This document shows positions 25,064-34,466 of a stretch of 34,466 nucleotides of DNA, piece after piece. The notes under the pieces are model-generated. The model was not told where the DNA came from and made no database searches. It saw nothing but the letters and a program-made list of their open reading frames with translations. Position 1 is the stretch's first letter; every line of letters starts with the position of its first letter. The stretch spans positions 1-34,466 of the forward strand of contig JABVXV010000490.1 of assembly GCA_013365325.1 (NCBI GenBank), read 5' to 3'. Source of the stretch: Dipetalonema caudispina. Taxonomy: Eukaryota > Nematoda > Chromadorea > Rhabditida > Onchocercidae. Both the position numbers and the translations under genes were made by a program.

Positions 25064-26090
25064 TAGACTGATTAATTAATTGACTTAGGTTAAGGAAAAA
25101 AAAAGACAATTTTATGAAAAAAAAAAAAAAATGTTAAGAGTAAAACAACATAATATTAGAGATTTTTCATAAAAAAAGAAAATATTGTAAGTAGTAAATT
25201 TGAATTTAATTTAAATTAGATATGATAACGACGATGAAATTTCATCTAAAATAATGAAATTAATAAATGTTCAAATTTAATTTACCAATATTTTTTCCCA
25301 TTTTTGAATAAGAAAATAATCTCGAAATGAACGAATAACTCTGCCACATTTATTAATAAATCGTATTATTATCTTTATATTTTTTATACCTAAGAATAAC
25401 TGATTTCAATTACATCAAATAGTATGTGTAATTTACTTAAATTACTCAAATTTTAAGCTTTGATTTCTTATTGGAAAATGAAATTCTATAATTTATTGCA
25501 ATCATTTTAGGATATGTTGTTCAAAAATAAACAAAGAAATCAGAGCATAAGTAAATATTAAAATAGATTGAGAAGTGATATATCGTTAAAAATTTTTAAT
25601 GGAACTGAAAAAGTTTATATCAAACAATATAAGTTAATTAACGGATAAATTGAGTAGAGAAATCTGATGATGATGAATATATGTAAATTATATTGTTTGA
25701 TAGAAATCATCAAAAGAATGAAATGAAATAGTATTACTTTTTTTTCTTTTCAAATGATTTTTTATTATTTAATCAATAATTCCAATTTTTTTTAATTAAA
25801 ATTTTCAATTTCAAGACTAGTACGAAATGCAAATAGATAATTTAAAATTGCATAAAATATCTTTTAAGATGGTATCATTATCACTTATGTGTACAGTTCT
25901 CGAACAATCTAAATGATAATCATAAATTATTAATGAAAAAATTCGATGGGATTTTAATTGGAAATTAAAATTGGAATTATATTATGCGTTATTTGAAGGA
26001 TGGAAGGATAATTTGACCCTATCAGTAATTCAACAACAAAAAATTGCTCACATTGAGAATGAAAGCAATAAATGTATTCAATCGAAAGTA

Positions 26091-26352
26091 AGGGTTCCGT
26101 TTTGACGTAACATACGTTTTTATTTTAAATGGATTAAATAAAAGTTCAGGTTCCCTTTTTGACGTAGCTCACGTCTACAGTCTAACAGGATGAAATCAAA
26201 TTTAATAGGTTCCGTTTTGATGTAGCCCATTATTTAAACGGACTAAATCAAAATTAAAGGTTACATTTTGACGTAACTCACGTCTCTAATTCATCCTAAA
26301 CGAATCAGACTGAAATGAAAAGTTCCACGAAGGGTACCATTTTTGACGTTCC
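26091..26352 (+). promoter_or_regulatory. Five-copy degenerate array of GACGT/ACGTC half-sites upstream of lars-1
   Basis: Five imperfect units, each opening with GGTTCC-, GGTTAC- or GGTACC-like sequence and then T-rich bases, place TGACGT-type cores at 26103, 26160, 26219 (TGATGT), 26269 and 26344. Units 2 and 4 carry a second inverted half-site, giving GACGT-N5-ACGTC, and unit 1 has GACGT-N5-ACGTT. Core spacings are 57, 59, 50 and 75 bp. Spacers share a GGATTAAAT / GGATGAAAT / GGACTAAAT / AGACTGAAAT element. TGACGT is the half-site of CREB/ATF bZIP factors. The array is about 1 kb upstream of the lars-1 ATG. A regulatory role is inferred. A plain minisatellite is the alternative. Confidence 0.55.
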
Positions 26353-27277
26353 ATTCCGCGTTTCATCACCAACTTTGTATCATCCGTAAAATATCCTCAA
26401 ATTTCACAAAGTCTCATTTCACAATTTGCGACACGTGTGCAACGAGTTGGTTTCAAATAACTTTCAAATAGATTAGGATTGGTAAGACAGTTAGAGATTG
26501 AAAGAATTTTTGAGAATTCATTTATGGAAAATATATTAGACAATGAGAATGTTGGAGAAACAGAGATTGAAAGCAGAAAAAAGATTGCATGATGAAAAGG
26601 GAAAGGTTAAGGGTAGAGATTAATAAGAATGTGTTATAGAGTAAGAGGGGATAGTAGCAAATAGATGCTAATATATAGGGAAATGTTTCTTTTTTTTTTT
26701 TTTGCAATCCATTGATTTCATTCATTCTTTTCTTTAAATTATCTCTATTAAACTGATAATTTAGTTCAAAATTTTTTATAAACTTCCAAATGAATCATTT
26801 AAATTTGTTTTGGAAGATGGTGGATTTAGGAGGTTTAAAATATTGGCAAAAAGTTACCTCTCTAGTGATAATGATTTAATTGATTCGTTTATAATTATTT
26901 TGAAATTTTAATGAAGATATTTTAATTTATAAGGAGAAATTAACGATTAACATTAGATGGGAAAGATGGACTTTTTCGAGAAATTTTTGGATGAAATAAT
27001 GTTCATTATTAGTGATGATCATAATTCTGATAGTTCTGTGAAATTTCTCGATGTAATTACAATCTTATCACTATCATAGCATTCTTGCATGGATGTAATT
27101 GTCGAAGAGGCAAAATTATCACATTTGAAATTTTTTTTAGATTGTTAAATTTTTATCACAGTTCAGATTATCAAATTTTTATCAATTTTTATGAGAAAAA
27201 TTATGCTAGATTTCATGTAGCTCAACCATAAAATATTTTGTGTATTGTGATGATTTCTTTACTTATTATTTTATTAG
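26353..27277 (+). promoter_or_regulatory. Presumed proximal upstream region of lars-1
   Basis: This is noncoding sequence between the GACGT array and the likely trans-splice acceptor. It includes a palindromic E-box ACACGTGT at 26431-26438, an extended GATA site ACTGATAA at 26752-26759 and a poly(T) tract at 26689-26703. The core promoter cannot be located by eye. Confidence 0.35.
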
Positions 27278-27283
27278 TTTCAG
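27278..27283 (+). promoter_or_regulatory. Possible spliced-leader trans-splice acceptor of lars-1
   Basis: A TTTCAG after a T-rich run lies 32 nt upstream of the initiator ATG. No coding exon ends upstream of it in a compatible frame. In nematodes this arrangement is typical of an SL trans-splice acceptor. A 5'UTR cis-intron is the alternative. The implied 5'UTR is mostly a run of A. Confidence 0.5.
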
Positions 27284-27315
27284 TTAAAAAAAAAAAAAAG
27301 TATTTGATTTGAAAG

Positions 27316-30300
27316 ATGACTGTCAAAGAAAGAAGAAAAGTGGCGGAACTTCTGGAAATGGAAGCAAAGATTCAGAAATTATGGTCAGATGCGAAAGTAT
27401 TCGAAGTAGACGCTTCCAATGACAAGTAATCATTATCAATTTTCACCTTCTTTTTTCTTTAACTTTAACTTGTAGGTTTTTTTTTTTTTTTTTGAAATGG
27501 TTTTGAATGATCTTTATGTCACAGAAACAAATTTCAGGTCTGAACCTAAATATATGGCAAACATACCATATCCTTACATGAATGGTCGTCTTCATTTAGG
27601 ACATTCTTTCACGATATCCAAAACTGAGGTTTGTTTTATTCAAATATTGCTTTGTTTAGGTAATAATTCTGCATAAATTGCGATTTTTTGTTGAAATTAC
27701 AAGTATGGGAAGATTTCCGAAAAATATCGCTATGGAGTGTTACATTTTAAATTTCAAATTGAACTTTCGTCAAAAATGCTCATTTTTTGCTGGATTTGCT
27801 ATGTTTCTATTAGAATTATTTCAGTTTGCTATAGGATTTCAACGATTAATGGGAAAACGCTGTCTGTTTCCTTTTGGTTTACACTGTACTGGGATGCCAA
27901 TCAAAGCCTGTGCTGATAAACTGAAGAGAGAAGTGGAAGAATTCGGATATCCACCACATTTTTTAGATGATGATAATGATAGTAAAATACCAACCGAAGA
28001 GAACAATGTCATAGATGAAATTGTTAAAGATAAAAGTAAAGGGAAAAAGGTTCCTATCTATTAATGTTTCGAATTTCCGAAATCTCCTTTTTTGTTATCA
28101 TTGTCGGATATGCCATACTCCACCGTATTTTCAGAGTAAAGCTATCGCAAAAACTGGAACAGGGAAATATCAATGGCAAATTATGAAGATGTTGGGATTA
28201 GACGATTCAGAAATCATCAAATTTACAGATGCGAGCCATTGGCTTGATTACTTTCCGCAGCATTGTATTAGCGATGTTCAAAAAATGGGTCTCAAGGTTC
28301 TGAATTTTGCAATCATTGATGTACTGAATGATTTAAAGATCTATATATGCTATTTTATTCTACTCTTTTCACTTTATCTACCAAAATTATTATTTTTAAG
28401 GGCAGTTTGTTTAGATTGACTGGCGACGTACATTTATTACTACTGATCGCAATCCTTACTATGATTCGTTTGTTTGCTGGCAATTTCGGAAACTTCGTGA
28501 AGCTAAAAAAATTGATTTTGGTAAACGTTATACAATATATTCTCCTGCTGATGGACAACCATGCATGGATCACGATCGATTGGTTGGAGAGGGTGTTGGG
28601 CCTCAAGAGTATACACTTATCAAATTGAAGGTATGGAGGTTAATTAAATTCCAGAAATAATTCTTTTTTGTAGCTTTTGTTACTTTTTTAAGCTATTATT
28701 TCAGGTCCTTGATCCATTACCAGAGTTACTTGCGAAAAGTGGGAAAAATGTTTATTTGGTTGCTGCAACACTGAGGCCTGAAACGATGTACGGACAAACG
28801 AACTGCTTTGTTCATCCAGATATTGAGTATGGTCTTGTGATGCTGTTATGCTTCTGGATTTATAGAGATTAAAAATTTACGAACTTCCAATTTGGAGTTT
28901 AACGTAGTATTTCCAACTAGATAATTAGCAATTTTATTCAAGGTATTGCGCTTTCTACGTTGGTCAGAAAGAAACTGAAATTTTCATAGCAACAGAAAGA
29001 GCTGCAAGAAATATGAGTTATCAGGAAATGACTGCTGAAAATGGAAAAATACAGTTTGTTGATGGTGCTGAAAAGGTCTTCTTTTTTTGATTAATTTTGT
29101 TCTTTGTTTGCACTGCTTATTATTGCAGTATCCCGAAGGACATTTTAACTTCCTTCAAATAATTTAACTTTAGATTTTTTAGATACCAGGCAGAGAATTG
29201 GTTGGTTTGGCATTAAAAAGTCCTCTGACGAAATATGACCGTATATACTCTTTACCTATGCTGACTATCAAAGACGACAAAGGTTATTTTGTTTTTTAAA
29301 GATTAGGAAAATAATAATATAGGTTATAATTTCGTAACGGTCAGTCCAGTATCTCATCAAAGAATTGCTGTTATTACAATGGTTTTCTCTTTTTGTACAT
29401 TTACTGTTTGTATGGTTGAGTTTTATTTCGAGCACTTGGATTTTTTTGCATGTTAAAAGGGATCTATTCATTACCTGTTTACAGGTACCGGTATTGTAAC
29501 CAGCGTACCATCTGATTCACCAGATGATTTTGCGGCTTTAATGGATTTGAAGAAGAAGAAGCCATTACGAGAAAAGTTTAATGTGAAGGATGAAATGGTA
29601 TTGCCGTATGAACCGGTAAATTATGCGTTTTCTTGATTTAACTTTTCGGAGAGTTGATTTGCCGCTAATTCACCCTACGATTATACTTTCAGCCGTAGTA
29701 AAGCATGTGATTTCTTAACCAATTTGAATTTTAGCATTTCTGAATTGGGATGTAGCCAGTGCTACATTAATAGAATTTCATGTTGGATGCAATTTTTGCA
29801 GATCCCAGTTTTGAAAATACCAGAATATGGAGAAATGGCTGCTGTGCATGTTTGTCAAAAAATGAAGATTGAAAGTCAAAATGATCGAGACAAATTGGCA
29901 GAAGCTAAGAAAGAAGTATATTTGAAAGGATTCTATGATGGCGTAAGTATTTGACATGTTATACTGTATCTTTGTAACACACCGAACCATACATAGAAAA
30001 TTGATGACCTTTTCAAGTTAAATTTGAAAAAAGTAATTTCAGATAATGGTGATCGGTAAATATGCTGGGCAGAAAATCGCAGAAGTGAAGAAGAAAATTC
30101 ACGAAGAATTGGTTGCATCCGGAGAAGCAGTATTGTTTGTTGAACCGGAAAAGAAAGTTATATCACGTTCTGGTGATGAATGTGTTGTGGCTTTATGTGA
30201 TCAGTGGTAGGTCTTGTTGTTTTAGTTTAAAGAAATATCGATTTCATAGGATTGTCGATTATTTAATGGAAATGCTTTAGTTGAAAGTATAAAGTTTGAT

Positions 30301-33300
30301 ATTTAATGATTCAGCATATGTTTCGGAGCACTAAGAAGTTTTATACACGTAGCAACATGGTGAGAGTATTCAGCAAGATAGTTATCTTAAAAAAAGAAAC
30401 GATGGCCAATGAATAGCTTTTTTTTCCTACTAATTTGTTTTTCTGAAAAATTCTTTCTTGTTACAAAAGAATTGATGTCTCATAAATCATCTTGTAACAA
30501 ATTAAGTCAGGTAGTAATCTAGTAATTTAGGACCATAAATGATTTGTTGAAGAGTAGGAAGACTTTGTCCTCCGGCAAGGTCAGTTTGTATCCTGTGTTT
30601 GTGGGATTGAAAGTCTTCTTTATATTTAAGATAATTTTATTTATTTATTTTGTTTTTCTTTTTTTGCAGGTATTTAAATTATGGTGATGAGAAATGGAAG
30701 AAGGAAGCGAAAAAAGTTTTGGCTCAACTGAATACATATACAGAAGATGTAATTTTGAAAAAAGATTCTAGAATATTGAACGTAAACGAATGGAAATTGA
30801 TTTCTAACTGATTTATTTCTTCTCAGGTCCGAAGAAATTTGGATGCGACGATTGACTGGTTACATGAGCATGCTTGCTGTCGATCATACGGTTTGGGTTC
30901 AAGGTTACCATGGGATTCACAGTATCTCATTGAATCGCTTTCTGATTCAACAATATACAATGCTTACTATACGGTAGCACATCTTCTACAAGGTGGTACA
31001 ATTGATGGAAGCATCATTGGTCCTGCTGGAATCAAGTACGTTTTACAAGTTCACATATTTATAATTAAACTCAATGAGGTTCCCAAGTTGTGTAAGAATG
31101 TAATAATTTTTCATTTGTAGAGCATCGGATATGGTTGATGACTGTTGGGATTATATATTCTTAAATAAGCCTTACAATGACAAAACAATGCCAGTCCAAG
31201 AATCGCAATTAGCTATTTGCAGAAAAGAATTTCTTTACTGGTGAGTTTTCCTATCCTGTTTATTGCATGTATATGTTTTGGAATCTCGTATATCGGAAAT
31301 AATTATACTACTTCTGTTTGCTGTATCTTTTCCGTAAGATTTTAAGTAGGAAGATTTAAAAAATCTATTAAATCTTAGTTTTCGTTATTCGATTACTTCG
31401 GCAAGGGCATCTTTCGAACTGTGGAATATTATCAGATACATCAAACTCTCATTTATTTGTAACAATTTCGAGTTCCTTATCATTTTAAAGGTATCCGGTT
31501 GATATGCGAGCTTCCGGTAAAGATCTTTTACAAAACCATCTTACTTATTATTTGTTCAATCACGTTGCCATATGGCAAGATCCTACATTCTGGCCTAGAA
31601 GCATACGAGCAAATGGACATCTGTTACTAAATAATGAAAAGGTTCGAGCAGTTCACTGATTCAATTTACATTTGTTTATATCCAAACGCATAAGACGAAA
31701 ATATGTTTTTATCGATTTACCTTTTCTTCACTGTATTAAAATCTCAAATGAAGTACTTCAGATGTCCAAACAAACAGGCAATTTCCTGACTCTTCTCGAA
31801 ACTGTGGAAATGTTTTCTGCGGATGGAATGCGTATTTCTTTAGCGGTGAGTTTTTTTTTTTTTGTCGAGTTCCTTCTAAAAATGCAAACTCGAAAAATGC
31901 AGAATTTCTCGTACCGAACTACTTATTTCACATTTTTATGCATTCTGGTATCCTTTTCAATACAATGATTTTTCATTCATTTTCGCAACGATGTATCACT
32001 TGGACCAAATCTAAAAAATGATAGTCATTTATTGAACCACTCCTGCTTAATTTTTACTCTTTACTTTGGTATTAACATTCTCAATTTCAGGATGCGGGAG
32101 ATTACGTGGAAGATGCGAATTTTGTTTATGATATGGCTGATGCAGCAGTACTGCGTTTGTACAATCTCCTTGCGTGGTCACGTGAAATGGTTGCTTTACG
32201 AGAACAGGGTGGTTTACGTAAGGGACGGAAATTCACTTTTGCTGATCAGGTCTTTGACAATGAAATGAATAGTGCAATTCACAAAACACGCGATAGCTAT
32301 GAACAAACTCTTTTCAAGGAAGCTTTAAAACATGGATTTTTTGAATATCAGGTAATTTGAACAAGGTTTTTTTCGAGCTTTCTATGCAGGCTGACAAAAT
32401 ATCAAAAAAAAAAAAAAAAAAAAAAGAAAAAAAAGACAAAAATAAAACACTACAAAATATCCCTGTATTGGTTATTTTGTTCGCATTATTGTATTGAGTA
32501 CTTTATTTATCGAGATTATATACTGCGGTATGCTGAAATATGAAGTAATCATCATCATAGGTTACGTCGTGTTGCATCAAATGGTTAATTTAACTGTTAC
32601 AAATTTTTTTCCTGGTCTTTTTTGTCCAATGATTTTGAAATCTTGTGTACTTTCCAGAGTTATCGTGACAAATATCGTGAGTACTGTGGAGGCGATACGG
32701 AAATGCATATTGATATGGTTTTCAAATGGATCGAAACACAAGCAGTTATTCTTTCACCAATTTGCCCTCATGTATCTGAACAGATATGGCAGATTTTGGG
32801 AAAGGTTACACCTATGCAATTGTTATATTTAACATATCTCTGTTATCATTAGTAGTTTTCCCGCAATTTTTTTTTTTTTTTCAAAAATAAACGAAGTGGA
32901 ATTATCAAGCGTGTTTAATTTTCAGGATGGTTTTATTGTATGTGCGAAATGGCCCGTTTTCCCACTTGCTGATGATCTAATAACGAAAAAAGCCGAGTTC
33001 ATGGATGACACAATCAGGGTTTGCTTTCGTGACTGATTTTTATTGATTCTACTAATTATCTTACCTTTTGTTAAAAAATGATTTTTTTTTCTCGACGGAT
33101 TATGGTATCATTCCGTACTGGAAGAAGTTTTTAATTCGTTTGTAGGATTTCCGATTACGTTTGAAAAACCATATGAATTTGAAACAAAAAAAAGGCAATG
33201 ATACAAATCCTCCGTCGGAAGCAGTGATATATATTGCAGAAGAGTACCCTACCTGGCAAAGGGAAGTGCTTGGCTTATTGAATCAGTATTATCAGGTTTG

Positions 33301-34241
33301 AACTATTTTTTCTTATTTCTAGAAGTTCGTCATACCTTCTACCAACTATTCTCATTTTATTATTTCTCAGTTAAGTTATAAAATGAGAGATAAGCTCCTC
33401 CATCGGGAAGTTGTATGTTGCGTTATGTATTACTGCAATTTCTAAATAATTCAATGTCATTACAGGAAGGCAGCGGTGAATTACCTGATAATAAAGAAAT
33501 ATCTCATCGCTTAGGCACAATAGAGAGTTTGAAAAAATTTATGAAAAAAGTGATGCCTTTCGTTCAACTGATACGTAAAAACCTAGCAATACATGGTGAG
33601 TCAGCCCTGGATATCGCTTGTCGATTTGATCAGAAAGAAGTTTTGGAGCAGGTTTTTATTGCAATTCTTTATTTTTTTTCTTCTCTTATTACATTCATTT
33701 GAAGAATTTACTTTTGCAAATTTTTGTTCAAAACTTAAATTTATTGCAATTCAAATGCCACTGTCATATCCATTTGTATTGGCTACATATCTTGCTGATT
33801 CCAGAATTTGGATTACATATTATCAACTTTGGATCTAGAAAGAGTTACCATTACTGATGTAAAAGGAGTAGTGCCAGCAAATGTAGTAGAAATGACTTGT
33901 CCTGGCAAACCGATCATAATGTATAAGGAACAGGAAGTAAGATCGTTCATTCATTTATTTCTTAGCATTTAGCATAATTCTATATATTTTGCTATATTTT
34001 CATGATAAATTTTGAAAATAATTAGTGTTTTTTATCGAAGAATTGAAATTTGGACTTCTTGATGCTTCATATTTATGCTAATGCTACCTTCCTGTTTGTC
34101 ATTTATAGCCCGGCATTACGATTGTATTTCGGAACGTGGAGCCTTGCTCTGGTCTATTTGATATTGAAATTCCAATTATAAATGGTGACACTGTAGCAGT
34201 CGTTATTCGTCGTTTGAAGAAACTTTCCAAAGATATTAAGC
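27316..34241 (+). CDS. lars-1: Cytoplasmic leucyl-tRNA synthetase, 23 exons, 3' end outside the window
   Basis: Class Ia aminoacyl-tRNA synthetase that charges tRNA-Leu with leucine in the cytosol. Exons joined in phase: 27316-27425, 27538-27628, 27825-28049, 28135-28296, 28415-28630, 28705-28826, 28943-29075, 29183-29282, 29485-29615, 29802-29942, 30043-30206, 30670-30748, 30827-31035, 31121-31240, 31491-31641, 31762-31845, 32091-32351, 32658-32804, 32926-33018, 33146-33295, 33466-33651, 33805-33936, 34109-34241. They give 1113 codons plus one base. The human cytosolic enzyme is 1176 residues, so only the last portion is missing. Visible signatures: [14 protein letters not shown] (HIGH motif, residues about 47-60), [30 protein letters not shown], the threonine-rich editing-site segment [12 protein letters not shown] (290-301), SVPSDSPDD (393-401), [12 protein letters not shown], and KMSKQTGNF (718 onward). 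Oddities are KMSKQ in place of KMSKS and FVCWQF where the human protein has FVRWQF. The start is the first ATG after a TTTCAG acceptor. Identity is firm. Individual splice sites are inferred from phase and family similarity. Confidence 0.96.
27538..27628 (+). other. HIGH-motif exon of leucyl-tRNA synthetase (exon 2)
   Basis: Exon 2 of the leucyl-tRNA synthetase carries the ATP-binding HIGH signature as HLGH (residues 56-59), within [16 protein letters not shown]. The first codon is completed across intron 1 (AA|G, Lys37). The exon ends in phase 0 at GAG before a GTTTGT donor. The family-typical continuation [18 protein letters not shown] starts exon 3 at 27825, after an ATTTCAG acceptor. Confidence 0.93.
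28705..29615 (+). other. CP1 editing-domain segment of leucyl-tRNA synthetase (exons 6-9)
   Basis: Exons 6 to 9 encode a large part of the CP1 editing domain, which hydrolyses mischarged tRNA-Leu. Visible landmarks are [12 protein letters not shown] (290-301, threonine-rich editing pocket), [25 protein letters not shown] across the exon 8/9 junction, and SVPSDSPDD (393-401) with the conserved aspartates. All key residues that I can recognise are intact, so editing is expected to work. Exon 7 is entered through a non-standard TTCAAG acceptor (28942). That choice is required by phase and by the continuation EYCAFYVGQ. Confidence 0.85.
31491..31845 (+). other. KMSKS-loop region of leucyl-tRNA synthetase (exons 15-16)
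   Basis: Exon 15 begins by completing Trp668 and encodes [16 protein letters not shown], then [12 protein letters not shown]. Exon 16 (31762-31845) begins [11 protein letters not shown]. The KMSKS ATP-activation loop is therefore split by a phase-0 intron between its first lysine (718) and methionine (719), and it reads KMSKQ. The catalytic second lysine (721) is kept. Exon 15 uses a TTAAAG acceptor at 31490. Confidence 0.9.
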
Positions 34242-34466
34242 GTAAGTTTCAATTTTAATATTATAATTTTAATGTTTTGATAATTGGATATGCATGCAAT
34301 TTTAATGATCCAAGTTGTCGCGAAAGTTATTCGAATAACCTTCGTGAAGGATGGAATAATATATCTCTTATAATTAAATTAATTAATGTTTGAACCGATT
34401 CATTCCATTGTTAACATAAATCCTTTAACTTACACTCATTTTTATCTGAGATGAGATTATTAACAC
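34242..34466 (+). other. Partial intron 23 of lars-1
   Basis: Begins with a consensus GTAAGT donor after AAGC (phase 1) and runs off the window. None of the expected C-terminal leucyl-tRNA synthetase sequence appears in it. It contains a GCATGC and an imperfect 24 bp palindrome at 34321-34344. Confidence 0.75.

Larger units (their letters stand above)
22962..26090. other. AT-rich intergenic sequence with a 70 bp duplication
   Basis: No coding exon could be supported. Contents are the flank of the 93 bp minisatellite, a GGAGG-rich purine tract near 23520-23550, a GAT run near 24522-24540, and the 70 bp tandem duplication with a diverged third copy. Confidence 0.55.

Noticed and set aside
27678..27824. 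Open frame upstream of lars-1 exon 3 that runs into it
   Set aside because: It is intron 2 read in frame. The ATTTCAG at 27824 and family similarity start the exon at 27825, directly joining TE to FAIGFQ.
28401..28414. Alternative acceptor TTTTTAAG for lars-1 exon 5
   Set aside because: It would add 14 nt and break the frame. The TTTAG at 28414 keeps phase and gives the expected [10 protein letters not shown].
28355..28628. Alternative frames over lars-1 exon 5 on both strands
   Set aside because: They are shadows of the leucyl-tRNA synthetase exon, whose frame matches the family over its full length.
31640..31660. GGTTCGA resembling a tRNA B box
   Set aside because: It lies at an exon-intron boundary in lars-1. 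There is no A box, no matching acceptor stem and no T-loop continuation.

Overview
The window looks like nuclear DNA of a nematode, most likely a clade III (filaria-like) species. This is inferred from four things: extreme AT content with many long poly(A)/poly(T) tracts, short introns that mostly end in TTTCAG-type acceptors, a possible trans-splice acceptor just upstream of a start codon, and an animal-type cytosolic leucyl-tRNA synthetase. Species assignment is not possible from the sequence alone.

The right end (27316 to beyond 34466, + strand) holds the one gene that can be named with confidence: cytoplasmic leucyl-tRNA synthetase. I can join 23 consecutive coding exons in phase to give 1113 codons plus one base. 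The adenylation core, CP1 editing domain, KMSKS-loop, anticodon-binding helices and the start of the C-terminal region are all present. The last part (roughly 60 residues by comparison with the human enzyme) lies outside the window. About 1 kb upstream sits a five-copy degenerate array of paired GACGT/ACGTC half-sites. It is the most interesting candidate regulatory structure here.

The left 27 kb is gene-poor. On the minus strand three exons (11839-11779, 10408-10173, 8659-8501) join in phase into the start of an unrecognised protein. It has a Ser/Asp/Glu-rich stretch, two polyasparagine tracts and a basic segment. Its later exons were not found. On the plus strand a single well-bounded candidate first exon (14342-14434), divergent from the minus gene, encodes 31 residues of unknown identity.

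The rest is AT-rich sequence with many short tandem repeats: TAA/AAT microsatellites near 5.7 and 15.0 kb, GA, CT, CA and GAAT tracts, and degenerate 26, 27, 65-69 and 93 bp minisatellites. The 93 bp repeat spans a 100-N assembly gap at 22575-22674. There is also an exact 70 bp tandem duplication near 24.8 kb and a perfect 20 bp inverted repeat at 4956-5000. I saw no tRNA or rRNA gene, no transposase and no CRISPR array. Most longer open frames in this region are translations of homopolymers and microsatellites and were not annotated.
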